Source: Oscillospiraceae bacterium (GTDB lineage Bacteria > Bacillota > Clostridia > Saccharofermentanales > Saccharofermentanaceae). From it: a stretch of 64,000 nucleotides of DNA. The translations under genes were made by a program, and so were the position numbers. Below the pieces are notes generated by a model, which worked only from the letters and a program-made list of their open reading frames with translations, ran no database searches and was not told where the DNA came from. Shown here one piece after another: positions 19,806-28,496 of the stretch. Location: NCBI GenBank assembly GCA_902802325.1, contig CADCLV010000010.1, positions 31,703 through 95,702 of the forward strand. The letters run 5' to 3'. How positions within the stretch are numbered: the stretch's first letter is position 1; each line of letters opens with the position of its first letter.

Positions 19806-21023
19806 ATGCGTATTCAGTTTGACACAAGAGATAAGAAACCGAAAGTCTGGAATATCCTGGTCCTTTCGTGTCTGACCGTAGTCGCTATCGTTTTGTTGGC
19901 GCTGTTTGGTGAAGGAGTGGAGACGGATATCGCCATCGGGTGCATTTCCATCGGATACTTCGCAATCGTGATCGGAATGCTTCTGTCTGCCTGGGTCAAG
20001 CAGATCCAGTATAACCCTTACTCTTATAACACCATCTACTATATGGGATTTGCTTTCTTTCTTCTGTCGGTTCTGGTGTCCAGTTCTCTGATGACCATCG
20101 ATATGATAAGGTTCCCGGAAGAAGCAGAGGCAGTGACATTGCTTCCTGCCCTGCAGAGGTCGGCCCGGAACTATCTTCTGATCTCTTTTCCGTTTATTCT
20201 GGTATTTTCCATCGCTTTATTTGTCTCCAATGTGTCTTTGATCCGCCATGAAGGAAAGCGTGTCGTAAATGTCCTGGGAATCATTCTGTCCTTCGTGCTA
20301 TTGGGAGGAGAAGCCGTGATCTACTTTATGGGAAGAATGATTGAGGAAGAGCATTTTCTGACGTTCTTTACGATGGCGGTAAGCCTGATGGCGGCGGTAT
20401 ATCTGTATTTCGAAAGTATGCTTCTGGGTTCGATCATTGCCAATATCGTGGCAGTCCGCTATGAGCCGGATCCGGACAAGGACTATCTGATCATACTCGG
20501 CTGCGGACTTCGAAAAGACGGGACACCGACGCCTCTTTTGAAAGGCCGTATCGACCGGGCACTTCGTTTCCGCCAAAAACAGCTGGATGAAACGGGAAAG
20601 GATCTGATCTTTGTCACATCCGGCGGGAAAGGCCCGGATGAGGTCATTTCAGAAAGTGCGTCCATGAAGCAGTATCTTCTGGAGCAGGGGATACCGGAAG
20701 ATCATATCATCGAAGAGGATCAGTCAACGGATACCCATGAGAATATGCGATTTTCAAAGGAGAAGATCCTGAAAGCAGGAGAAATGGGAAAAGTCGCGTT
20801 TGCCACCACGAATTATCACGTATTCCGAAGCGGCCTTTGCGCAAGAAGAGTCAAGATGCGCGCGGTCGGCATGGGAGCAAAGACAAAGTGGTATTTCTGG
20901 CCGAATGCGGCGGTCAGAGAGTTTGTCGGGCTCCTGACGGAGCATAGGCTGAAGCAGGGACTGATATTCGGAGGACTGATCGGGATCTATGTGATCCTTG
21001 CGCTCCTTTCCCATTACATGTGA
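19806..21023 (+). CDS. Polytopic membrane protein with DUF218 (YdcF/SanA-like) domain
   Basis: 405 aa from the ATG at 19806, which has AGAGGGGGATC ahead of it; an in-frame ATG at 19773 is too close to its AGAGG. The N-terminal ~215 residues have six or so hydrophobic segments. The C-terminal half is a DUF218 domain: LIILGCGLRKDG, LLKGRIDRA, TSGGKGPDE, a Q-S-x-D-T-x-E-N motif and TTNYHVFRS. DUF218 proteins such as SanA and ElyC affect envelope and peptidoglycan-lipid metabolism; exact activity unknown. A final hydrophobic helix ends the protein. Confidence 0.8.
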   Translation: MRIQFDTRDKKPKVWNILVLSCLTVVAIVLLALFGEGVETDIAIGCISIGYFAIVIGMLLSAWVKQIQYNPYSYNTIYYMGFAFFLLSVLVSSSLMTIDMIRFPEEAEAVTLLPALQRSARNYLLISFPFILVFSIALFVSNVSLIRHEGKRVVNVLGIILSFVLLGGEAVIYFMGRMIEEEHFLTFFTMAVSLMAAVYLYFESMLLGSIIANIVAVRYEPDPDKDYLIILGCGLRKDGTPTPLLKGRIDRALRFRQKQLDETGKDLIFVTSGGKGPDEVISESASMKQYLLEQGIPEDHIIEEDQSTDTHENMRFSKEKILKAGEMGKVAFATTNYHVFRSGLCARRVKMRAVGMGAKTKWYFWPNAAVREFVGLLTEHRLKQGLIFGGLIGIYVILALLSHYM

Positions 21024-21060
21024 CCGGAAAGAGGAGAGGGGGAATCTGTCCCTTCTTTTC

Positions 21061-21090
21061 GAATTCTCGAAGATATCTGAGAATTCTTTT
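21061..21090 (+). terminator. Terminator after the DUF218 gene
   Basis: GAATTCTC (21061-21068) and GAGAATTC (21079-21086) followed by TTTT. Confidence 0.7.
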
Positions 21091-21175
21091 GGCACGAAGG
21101 GAAACTTCCGCAAAAAAGTGGTATTTTTTCGTAAAAACGTGTAGAAAATCTAAAGACTTATCCATGAAAATGGTA

Positions 21176-21240
21176 TATACTATACGAGTGGAACTTTGGG
21201 TTGCCACTAAAAATGTCGGTATGACCCTTTCATAAGGGTC
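21176..21240 (+). promoter_or_regulatory. pckA promoter and leader stem-loop
   Basis: TATACT at 21176-21181 is a likely -10. The transcribed leader would contain a 7-bp hairpin, GACCCTT (21223-21229) with AAGGGTC (21234-21240), about 40 nt before the ATG. No T-run follows, so it is not a terminator; it may stabilise the mRNA. Confidence 0.45.
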
Positions 21241-21280
21241 CGAAAAATACCAAAAAATCTAGAGAAAAGAGAGAAGAATT

Positions 21281-22894
21281 ATGGCACAGGTAGATTTGAC
21301 CAAGTACGGCATTACAGGTACAACAGAGATCGTCTACAATCCTTCTTACGAGCTGCTCTTCGAAGAAGAGACCAAGGCTGGTCTGGAAGGCTATGAAGTA
21401 GGCAAGGTAACGGAGCTGGATACAGTTAACGTTATGACAGGTATTTACACCGGTCGTTCTCCGAAAGATAAGTACATCGTAATGGATGAGAACTCTAAGA
21501 ACACCGTTTGGTGGACATCTGATGAGTACAAGAACGACAACCACCCGATGAGTGAAGACACATGGGCTGTTGTTAAGGATATCGCTAAGAAAGAACTCTG
21601 CAACAAGAGACTTTTCGTAGTTGATGCTTTCTGCGGTGCTAATGCTGATACAAGAATGGCTGTTCGTTTCATCGTTGAGGTTGCTTGGCAGGCTCACTTT
21701 GTTAAGAACATGTTCATCCAGCCGACAGAGGCCGAGCTGGCTTCCTTCAAGCCGGATTTCGTAGTTTACAACGCTTCCAAGGCGAAGGTGGAGAATTTCA
21801 AGGAACTGGGCCTCAATTCTGAGACCTGCGTTGCTTTCAACATCACATCCCGTGAGCAGGTTATCATCAACACATGGTACGGCGGTGAGATGAAGAAGGG
21901 TATGTTCTCCATGATGAACTATTACCTGCCGCTGAAGGGCATCGCTTCCATGCACTGCTCTGCTAACTGCGATATGGAAGGTAAGCACACAGCAATCTTC
22001 TTCGGTCTTTCCGGTACTGGTAAGACAACACTTTCTACTGACCCGAAGCGTCGTCTCATTGGTGATGATGAGCACGGTTGGGATGACAACGGTGTATTTA
22101 ACTTCGAAGGCGGCTGCTATGCTAAGGTTATCGGCCTGGATAAGGAATCCGAGCCGGATATCTACAACGCCATCAAGAGAAACGCTCTCCTCGAGAACGT
22201 AACTGTTGCTGATGACGGTAAGATCGACTTCAACGATAAGTCCGTTACTGAGAATACTCGTGTTTCTTACCCGATCAATCATATCAACAATATCGCTGCA
22301 GAAGTGAACAAGGTTTCTTCCGGCCCGGCTGCTGAGAACGTAATCTTCCTTTCTGCTGATGCTTTCGGTGTTCTGCCGCCGGTTTCCATCCTGACTCCGG
22401 AACAGACAAAGTACTACTTCCTCAGTGGTTTCACAGCTAAGCTGGCCGGTACTGAGCGTGGTATCACCGAGCCGACTCCGACATTCTCTGCTTGCTTCGG
22501 TCAGGCATTCCTCGAGCTGCACCCGACAAAGTACGCTGAGGAACTGGTAAAGAAGATGGAGAAGAACGGTGCGAAGGCATTCCTCGTTAACACAGGCTGG
22601 AATGGTACCGGTAAGAGAATCACCATCAAGGATACACGTGGAATCATCGACGCGATCCTCAATGGCGACATCCTCAAGGCTCCGACAAAGAAGATCCCGA
22701 TGTTCAATTTCGAAGTACCGACCGAGCTCCCGGGCGTAGATTCCGGTATCCTCGATCCGCGTGACACCTATGCTGATGCTTCCGTATGGGAAGAGAAGGC
22801 GAAGGATCTCGCCGGCCGTTTCATTAAGAACTTCGCGAAATACGAAGGCAACGATGCCGGTAAGGCTCTCGTTGAGGCTGGCCCGAAGCTCTAA
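21281..22894 (+). CDS. pckA: Phosphoenolpyruvate carboxykinase (ATP)
   Basis: 537 aa. Interconverts oxaloacetate plus ATP with PEP, CO2 and ADP. The family signatures [11 protein letters not shown], the kinase-1a P-loop GLSGTGKTT (near residue 242) and the metal-binding strand LIGDDEHGW are intact. The length is normal for the ATP-dependent enzyme. In fermentative anaerobes it often works in the CO2-fixing, ATP-forming direction. Codon use is strongly biased (GTT, GCT, CGT), implying high expression. Own promoter and strong terminator: monocistronic. Confidence 0.97.
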   Translation: MAQVDLTKYGITGTTEIVYNPSYELLFEEETKAGLEGYEVGKVTELDTVNVMTGIYTGRSPKDKYIVMDENSKNTVWWTSDEYKNDNHPMSEDTWAVVKDIAKKELCNKRLFVVDAFCGANADTRMAVRFIVEVAWQAHFVKNMFIQPTEAELASFKPDFVVYNASKAKVENFKELGLNSETCVAFNITSREQVIINTWYGGEMKKGMFSMMNYYLPLKGIASMHCSANCDMEGKHTAIFFGLSGTGKTTLSTDPKRRLIGDDEHGWDDNGVFNFEGGCYAKVIGLDKESEPDIYNAIKRNALLENVTVADDGKIDFNDKSVTENTRVSYPINHINNIAAEVNKVSSGPAAENVIFLSADAFGVLPPVSILTPEQTKYYFLSGFTAKLAGTERGITEPTPTFSACFGQAFLELHPTKYAEELVKKMEKNGAKAFLVNTGWNGTGKRITIKDTRGIIDAILNGDILKAPTKKIPMFNFEVPTELPGVDSGILDPRDTYADASVWEEKAKDLAGRFIKNFAKYEGNDAGKALVEAGPKL

Positions 22895-22926
22895 TGCTTC
22901 CTGATCAGGTCTGATCTAAATAATTC

Positions 22927-22969
22927 CGATCCCGATGTGAGGTTTTCCCCGCATCGGGATCGTTTTTTT
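22927..22969 (+). terminator. Terminator after pckA
   Basis: CGATCCCGATG (22927-22937) and CATCGGGATCG (22952-22962) followed by seven T. Confidence 0.92.
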
Positions 22970-23050
22970 CTGAACCGGGAATGAGCCTGTTTCCCATAGG
23001 ATAAATAAACTTTTCGTAATCGGTTTCGAGATATTCGTTTCAGGTATTTT

Positions 23051-23078
23051 TTGAATATCAATATTATGATATTATAAA
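23051..23078 (+). promoter_or_regulatory. GH43 promoter with embedded operator-like repeat
   Basis: TTGAAT (23051-23056), 16 nt, TATAAA (23073-23078). The inverted repeat AATATCA/TGATATT (23054-23060 and 23067-23073, 6-nt spacer) lies between and across the two hexamers, a position suited to repressor binding. Confidence 0.5.
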
Positions 23079-23107
23079 TATTATCTTGAAGTGGAGCGTG
23101 TACTCGT

Positions 23108-24079
23108 ATGAAAGAAAGAACACCATTAGTAACACATATTTTTACAGCCGATCCTTCCGCACATGTTTTTAACGGAAAGATCTATGTTTATCCGTCCCAC
23201 GATATCCCGCATGACGGCGAGGATAACGACGATGGCGACGAGTATAGAATGGAAGACTACCATATCCTTTCGCTGGATAATCTGGATGCAGATTGCGTCG
23301 ATAACGGCGAAGCGCTGCACATGAAAAATGTTCCGTGGGTCAGCAAGCAGATGTGGGCTCCGGACTGTGCATTTAAGAACGGAAAGTATTATCTGTATTT
23401 CCCGGCCCGTGACAAGGACGGAATCTTCCGTATCGGTGTAGCCGTATCTGACAAGCCGGAAGGACCGTTTACTCCGGAAGACAACTATATTCAGGGTACT
23501 TACAGTATCGACCCGGCTGTGCTGGTAGATGATGACGGACGTGCCTACATGTACTATGGCGGCCTCTGGGGCGGTCAGCTGGAAATGTGGCAGACAGGTA
23601 AGTTCGATGAAAAGACACCGCGTCCGGTTGGAAAAGACAAGGCTCTGGGACCGATGTTCGCAGAACTGAATGAGGATATGAAGACTCTCAAGACCGAGCC
23701 GAAGCATCTGGAGATCCTGGATGAGAACGGCGAGCCCCTGAAGGCAGAAGACGAAGACCGCCGTTATTTCGAAGGTCCGTGGATGCATAAGTATAATGGC
23801 CTTTACTACCTCTCCTATTCGACAGGTACGACCCATTATCTCGTATATGCCACATCCAAGAACCCGGATGGTCCGTTTACCTATCGCGGACGCATCATGG
23901 AGCCGGTTATCGGCTGGACGACCCACCACTCCATCGTGGAGTATCAGGGCAAGTGGTATCTGTTCTATCATGACTGCGAACTCAGTAACGGCATCAACCA
24001 TCGCCGCTGCGTAAAGTATACTGAACTGAAGTATAACGAGGATGGTACGATCCAGACCATTAAGCCGTACGAGAAGTAA
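23108..24079 (+). CDS. Glycoside hydrolase family 43, intracellular
   Basis: 323 aa, no signal peptide, so it acts on imported oligosaccharides. GH43 five-bladed propeller residues are identifiable: Asp15 (FTADPS) as general base, Asp135 (SIDPAV) as pKa modulator and Glu222 (YFEGPW) as general acid. These enzymes remove arabinose or xylose units from plant hemicellulose fragments; arabinofuranosidase or beta-xylosidase activity cannot be separated by eye. It stands alone, without transporter or regulator, behind a promoter carrying an operator-like repeat. The ribosome site is weak (GTGGAG). Confidence 0.85.
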   Translation: MKERTPLVTHIFTADPSAHVFNGKIYVYPSHDIPHDGEDNDDGDEYRMEDYHILSLDNLDADCVDNGEALHMKNVPWVSKQMWAPDCAFKNGKYYLYFPARDKDGIFRIGVAVSDKPEGPFTPEDNYIQGTYSIDPAVLVDDDGRAYMYYGGLWGGQLEMWQTGKFDEKTPRPVGKDKALGPMFAELNEDMKTLKTEPKHLEILDENGEPLKAEDEDRRYFEGPWMHKYNGLYYLSYSTGTTHYLVYATSKNPDGPFTYRGRIMEPVIGWTTHHSIVEYQGKWYLFYHDCELSNGINHRRCVKYTELKYNEDGTIQTIKPYEK

Positions 24080-24147
24080 TCTTGACGATATCTATCTTCT
24101 GGAAATGGACCTGGATCTGAAATAATACGGTCACAAGAAGAAAAAAG

Positions 24148-24202
24148 ATCCCCGGAAAGTGCTTTTGCATAGGATATATGCAAGACATTCCCGGGGATTT
24201 TT
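24148..24202. terminator. Bidirectional terminator between GH43 and PH-domain genes
   Basis: ATCCCCGGAA and TTCCCGGGGAT pair at the base of a long hairpin (inner pairing TTTGCATA with TATGCAA). TTTTT follows on the plus strand and a T-rich run follows on the minus strand. Confidence 0.85.
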
Positions 24203-24209
24203 GTGTCTT

Positions 24210-24716
24210 CTATTTCTTCTCTGCCTGCCCCTTTAAAAGCTTGTCCTGAAGCTTAAGGATAATGACGGCCAGTTCTTCCGCGTTGCGGATATTCCGAAGA
24301 AGGATCTTCTTTCCGTTATAGGGATGAATAATCAGATGAGCATAGTGGAAGACTTTGGTGCCGATGGTGGCGCGGATCTCCACATCCTTGATCTCATCCA
24401 GAGAAATCTCGATCCTTCTATGGGAGGGAAGAAAGCCATATACCTGCCCGTAGAGACGGTACTTGGTTACAAAGACCAAAGTGCTGATACGGGCGATCAG
24501 TGCGGTGGAAAATCCCAGAAAGGCAATGACCCAGAAGCCGAATGAAAGCAGGCTGATCAGGCGTCCGATGCGGGAAGAATAATCCGTAAAAAGATAGAGA
24601 AAGCCCATGCAGCTGGAGATGATCAGATCCGCTAATACCGGCACCAGAGAGGAACGAAGGTAAAAGAGAATGGAGGTATCTTTCCCGTTTGGTTTTTCGA
24701 TCGGTTCAAAGCGCAT
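24210..24716 (-). CDS. Bacterial PH-domain membrane protein
   Basis: 168 aa from the ATG at 24716, 4 bp after the stop of the PotD-like gene, with GGAGG 11 nt upstream. Two membrane segments (~25-45 and ~50-72) are followed by a bacterial pleckstrin-homology domain: a VTKYRLYG strand then I-x-L-x-E-I-x-D-V-E-I, the usual bPH_2 pattern. These domains often mediate protein-protein or membrane contacts; role unknown. Likely co-transcribed with the binding protein, but no functional link is known. Confidence 0.7.
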   Translation of the reverse strand: MRFEPIEKPNGKDTSILFYLRSSLVPVLADLIISSCMGFLYLFTDYSSRIGRLISLLSFGFWVIAFLGFSTALIARISTLVFVTKYRLYGQVYGFLPSHRRIEISLDEIKDVEIRATIGTKVFHYAHLIIHPYNGKKILLRNIRNAEELAVIILKLQDKLLKGQAEKK

Positions 24717-24720
24717 GGGA

Positions 24721-25857
24721 TCACTGTCCTCCGGAAGTGGAAGGGGTGCGGATCTGATTCCAGAGCTCGTTATATTTCTTCTCATATTCCTCGGACGTGT
24801 AGTACACTTCCAAAGTGGAGAGAGTGTCGATGGTCGGATAGAAGCGGGGATCTCCGGAGATCTTCTTGTCCAGCATTTCTTTGGCTGCGATATTCGGTGT
24901 CGAGTAACCGACGGATTCGCAGCTGATCAGAGCGATATTCGGGTCATACATGAAATTGATAAAGTCGTGGGCGCCTTCCACATTCCGGGCATTGGTCGGG
25001 ATGCACATCATGTCCACAGACCAGTTGCTGCCTTCAGGAAGGAGAAAACGAAGATCCATATATGCACTCCGGTTCTGTTCCTTGATCCGGTCGCAAAGCA
25101 CTTTATAATCGCCGGACCAGCCGACTGCCGCCACAAGATCACCATAGAAGATCATGTTCTTGATGGCATCGACACCAAAAATCGGAGAGAGCCGGCTCTT
25201 CTGGTCAAGAAGAAGCTGGCGGGCTTTTGAAAGTTCCTGGGGATCGAGGGAGTTGACGCTGTAACCGTAATAATTCAGTGCGACACCGAGGGTCTCCCGC
25301 ATACTGTCGTACATGCCGATCTTTCTTTTATAACGCTCGTCGAAAAGCACTCCCCAGATCACTTCCGGATCGGTGGTATCTTCAGGAAGGTCGACGCGGT
25401 TGGCATCGTAAATGAGACCTACAGTGCAGTAAAGGTAGGGAATGCCATACGAAAGCATGACGTCGGAAATTTCCGGATCCTGGGTATATTGGACATTCTC
25501 GAAGAGAGGATCCATATAGGTGGTCACGTTGGGAAGTTTTTCCCAGTCGAGTTTTCTGAGCCTGCCTTCCCGGATCAGGCGCCCCACCATGTATTCCGAG
25601 GGGACGATCACATCGTAGGAGTTATCCAGATTCGGATACATGGCTTCGTTATTCTCGAAAGTACGGTAGACCAGCTTATACTTGGGATAGGCTTTTTCAA
25701 ATTTTGCGATGATCTCTTCTTCGAAGTACTCGCCCCAGTTATATACGACCAGTTCTTTTCGGGAATCGCAGCCGGTGGACAAAATAAGGGAAGCCGTCAT
25801 GAGGACGGATACAAAAAATGCCGCGATCTTCCGAAGAAGTGTACTTTTTCTTTTCAT
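24721..25857 (-). CDS. PotD-like polyamine-binding lipoprotein (orphan)
   Basis: 378 aa from the ATG at 25857, where a basic signal peptide begins (MKRKSTLLRK); in-frame ATGs at 25905 and 25935 would add an unnatural leader. The lipobox STGC anchors it outside. The mature start LVVYNWGEYFEEEII is the PotD/PotF spermidine/putrescine-binding signature, and the rest follows the periplasmic-binding fold (DVIVPSEYM, GVDAIKNMIFYGDLVAAVGWSGDY). No potA, potB or potC is nearby, so it either uses permeases encoded elsewhere or has another role. The ribosome site is weak. Confidence 0.82.
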   Translation of the reverse strand: MKRKSTLLRKIAAFFVSVLMTASLILSTGCDSRKELVVYNWGEYFEEEIIAKFEKAYPKYKLVYRTFENNEAMYPNLDNSYDVIVPSEYMVGRLIREGRLRKLDWEKLPNVTTYMDPLFENVQYTQDPEISDVMLSYGIPYLYCTVGLIYDANRVDLPEDTTDPEVIWGVLFDERYKRKIGMYDSMRETLGVALNYYGYSVNSLDPQELSKARQLLLDQKSRLSPIFGVDAIKNMIFYGDLVAAVGWSGDYKVLCDRIKEQNRSAYMDLRFLLPEGSNWSVDMMCIPTNARNVEGAHDFINFMYDPNIALISCESVGYSTPNIAAKEMLDKKISGDPRFYPTIDTLSTLEVYYTSEEYEKKYNELWNQIRTPSTSGGQ

Positions 25858-26088
25858 CTTTAGTTCTTCGAAAAACTCCGAAGTCCCCTTCCTTTTCCTT
25901 ATCATGGCAAGAGAAATCCTTTTCTCCGATGCCATGCTTTTCCGAAAACATAATAGCAGAAATAGGGAAAATAATCATCTTCCGCGAAAGGCACATTCGG
26001 ACTGACAGCCCGAAATTTCTTGCTTTTTCCGCAGGAAGGGGGTATTCTATTGAGTGCTTTATATATGTATTAGAAGAGTAATGAGGTT

Positions 26089-26928
26089 GTGACAGAAATG
26101 AGCGAAGAAGAGAAGCAGGGCAGAAACCTGGTCCGGGAAGCGAAGCGTATCGTAGTGAAAGTGGGGACTTCCACGATCACCTACGAGAATGGACGTATGA
26201 ATATGCGCAATATGGATCGTCTGGCCCGTGCCATTGCCGATCTGATGAACTCCGGCCGTGAGGTCGTGCTGGTTACATCCGGTGCGATCGGTGTCGGTGT
26301 CGGATGTCTGGATCTTCCGGAGCGTCCTCGCGAAATGCGTGACAAGCAGGCTGTCGCTGCGGTGGGCCAGTGCGAGCTGATGAATGTTTACAGCCGCTGC
26401 TTTGCCGAGTATTCCCGTGTTGTGGCGCAGATCCTTCTGACCAAAGACGGAATCGATGACCCCATTACGAGAAGTAATATTTCCAATACCATGGAGTCCC
26501 TTCTGGAAAAGGGGATCCTGCCTGTTGTTAATGAAAACGATACCGTATCTACAGCTGAGATCCCTCATGCCGGAACATTCGGAGATAATGACACATTGTC
26601 CGCACTGGTTGCCCGTGTGGTCAACGCGGATCTTCTGATCATCCTTTCGGATATCGATGCCGTATATGATTCCAATCCCCGTGAAAATCCGGATGCCAAG
26701 CGCATTTCTGTAGTCACGGAAGTGGACGATGCCCTGATCTCCGGTGCCGGCGGAGCCGGTTCTGCCTTAGGTACAGGCGGCATGCAGACGAAGATTCTGG
26801 CGATGAATATGCTGATGCAGCACGGAATCGCCGGCGTGATCGCGGAGGGATCCCAGTCCCAGATCCTGGAGGATATCCTGGAGGGAGAAGACATCGGAAC
26901 CCTGTTTGTTCCGACAGCCGGCAAGTGA
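26089..26928 (+). CDS. proB: Glutamate 5-kinase, short form without PUA domain
   Basis: 279 aa from GTG at 26089, or 276 aa from the ATG at 26098, which is better spaced from GAGG. First step of proline synthesis: phosphorylates glutamate with ATP. It is an amino-acid kinase fold with VVKVGTSTI, LVTSGAIGVG, NENDTV, FGDNDTLSA, LSDIDAVY and GTGGMQTK motifs. The protein ends at the kinase domain, lacking the ~90-residue C-terminal PUA domain of the E. coli type; PUA-less forms are known. proA is not adjacent, which is unusual. A promoter-driven intergenic transcript follows. Confidence 0.93.
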   Translation: MTEMSEEEKQGRNLVREAKRIVVKVGTSTITYENGRMNMRNMDRLARAIADLMNSGREVVLVTSGAIGVGVGCLDLPERPREMRDKQAVAAVGQCELMNVYSRCFAEYSRVVAQILLTKDGIDDPITRSNISNTMESLLEKGILPVVNENDTVSTAEIPHAGTFGDNDTLSALVARVVNADLLIILSDIDAVYDSNPRENPDAKRISVVTEVDDALISGAGGAGSALGTGGMQTKILAMNMLMQHGIAGVIAEGSQSQILEDILEGEDIGTLFVPTAGK

Positions 26929-27031
26929 ATTTCTGCCAATTGTGAAGAAAATGTGTGCAAATATGGCATGGATTTCACTTCTCTTACGAAAGCGTTTACA
27001 GAAATAGCGTATATTTCCAAATCCAGATAGG

Positions 27032-27190
27032 TATAATAGAATCAGAAGCGGATGAGAGACCGGTTCTAGCGCAGCTGATGTGAGATCTGATTGTTGAGTT
27101 TGTTTGTTATAGATCTTAGCTGAGCACCAACTTACATTGCTGATCATAATAGTTCCGGGCTGTCATTTAAAAATGGCAGCTTTTTTTTGC
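27032..27190 (+). ncRNA. Putative structured small RNA with own promoter and terminator
   Basis: The 409-bp gap between proB and the asparaginase gene holds a TATAAT (27032-27037; -35 weak), then ~110 nt without a plausible coding frame, then a rho-independent terminator GCTGTCATTT/AAATGGCAGC with eight T (27159-27188). Internal pairing is extensive: CAGC (27072-27075) with GCTG (27139-27142), and ATGTGAG (27078-27084) with CTTACAT (27131-27137). The expected transcript is about 145 nt. The downstream gene is on the other strand, so this is not a leader. It does not look like tmRNA or SRP RNA; a 6S-like RNA is possible but unproven. Confidence 0.5.
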
Positions 27191-27240
27191 CCGGATTTTC
27201 TTCTTTTGAAAAAATGCGTGAATTTGTGAACAGAATAAAG

Positions 27241-27286
27241 AAATGAGCCGCAGGGGGGATCTTCCCGTGCGGCTCATTTTTTCGTT
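27241..27286. terminator. Bidirectional terminator
   Basis: AAATGAGCCGCA and TGCGGCTCATTTT form a long stem with TTTTTT on the plus strand and a T-rich run on the minus strand. It ends the asparaginase-family gene and backs up the small RNA terminator. Confidence 0.85.
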
Positions 27287-27337
27287 CATACTTTTTTCAT
27301 TTCCGAAAAGAAACTTCTCTTTCGGAAAAACCGGGGA

Positions 27338-28333
27338 TCACTTCTTGATCAGTTTTCCCAGCCAGGTGGAAAGCATCAGATATGCCCAGGCAGCTTCAAA
27401 CGGAATATCGTAAAGCGGCTTGATCTTCGCTGCCAGGATCGCTTTCGTGGAAGCAGACGGTACCAGCGTACTGTCGATCGGCGCGACAAAGATCTGCTTC
27501 TCATAACGGGCACAAGCATTTTTCAGATACAAAATGGAGAAGGGATTCTCCTCGGAAAGTGTATTGACGGTGCCGTCGTGATGAAGGCGCTGCAGTACAT
27601 ATTTATAATCAGACCGGGCGATGCTGTAGTTGGCGTAATTGACGCATACCGGAGCATCGATCGTCAGGATCGTATCTTCCTTCGGAAGAGTCATAAGCTT
27701 ACTTAATGCACGAAGATTCTTCATGGCATTGGGGCACTCTGCCGGAGCTTCCACATCTTCTGCCGGAGTAAACTTCTTTCCGGAGATCTTACCTGCCACG
27801 CGGTTCTTGTAGCTGGCATAGTCGTCAGTTTTTCTATTCGGACTCATGAGATATGCGGCATAGTGGACGTAGATCTTTCCGTCAGCGGCTTTGCCGACTA
27901 CATAGACACCTTTTTCCACTTCCATGGCCAGAGTATGGGCAGCCTTAAGATTCACTACCGCATCGGTATCCGGCTCTGTCGGGGCGATCTTGCTTCCGAA
28001 GAATACGATCGGGATCTCATAACCCGACAAAAGAAGATCTGCCAGCTGGGCGGTATAGGCCATGGTGTTGGTGCCGTGGGCGATGAGTACACAGCCGTAA
28101 TCGCCGGAATCCAGTGCTTTTTTAATGGAATCGAAAAGAACTTTATACATCGGCGGAGTGAAGTTTTCGGAACAGACATCGACCGGCTCGATAATGGTGA
28201 AATCTTTCCCGAATTTTCCGGCGGCATCCAGTACCGCATAAGGAGCGGTACCCAGTTCCAGCGCTTTCTTCGAAAGACGGGTGGAAATGCTTCCGCCTGT
28301 AAATACCATCAGGACCTTCTTACTATCTGCCAT
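27338..28333 (-). CDS. Asparaginase-family protein with altered catalytic residues
   Basis: 331 aa, cytoplasmic, type I asparaginase fold (TGG motif near the N-terminus, HGTxTMAYT near residue 86). In active L-asparaginases the nucleophile is the Thr in TGGT and the second triad contains Thr-Asp-Lys with HGTDTM. Here the motifs read TGGS and HGTNTM, so the nucleophile position is Ser and the Asp is Asn. By eye the catalytic Lys is also not at its usual place before the D-A/Y-x motif (region YLMSPNRKTDDY). It may be an amidohydrolase with other specificity or a non-catalytic homologue. Divergent from xth. RBS GAGGAGGG upstream. Confidence 0.8.
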   Translation of the reverse strand: MADSKKVLMVFTGGSISTRLSKKALELGTAPYAVLDAAGKFGKDFTIIEPVDVCSENFTPPMYKVLFDSIKKALDSGDYGCVLIAHGTNTMAYTAQLADLLLSGYEIPIVFFGSKIAPTEPDTDAVVNLKAAHTLAMEVEKGVYVVGKAADGKIYVHYAAYLMSPNRKTDDYASYKNRVAGKISGKKFTPAEDVEAPAECPNAMKNLRALSKLMTLPKEDTILTIDAPVCVNYANYSIARSDYKYVLQRLHHDGTVNTLSEENPFSILYLKNACARYEKQIFVAPIDSTLVPSASTKAILAAKIKPLYDIPFEAAWAYLMLSTWLGKLIKK

Positions 28334-28448
28334 GTGTCAACCCTCCTCAAATAGGACAAAATGAGAAGAGTTCGAAAGGAGCTTTCCCCCGACCGATACG
28401 TCTTCTCCCCGATACGATCATTATATCGCTAAAAATCTATAATTTCTC

Positions 28449-28457
28449 TGATATAAT
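28449..28457 (+). promoter_or_regulatory. xth extended -10 promoter
   Basis: TGA-TATAAT, hexamer 28452-28457, 40 nt before the start codon. Confidence 0.6.
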
Positions 28458-28496
28458 ACACAAGAAAGATAAAAGAAATAGTGAGGAAATGTTAAC

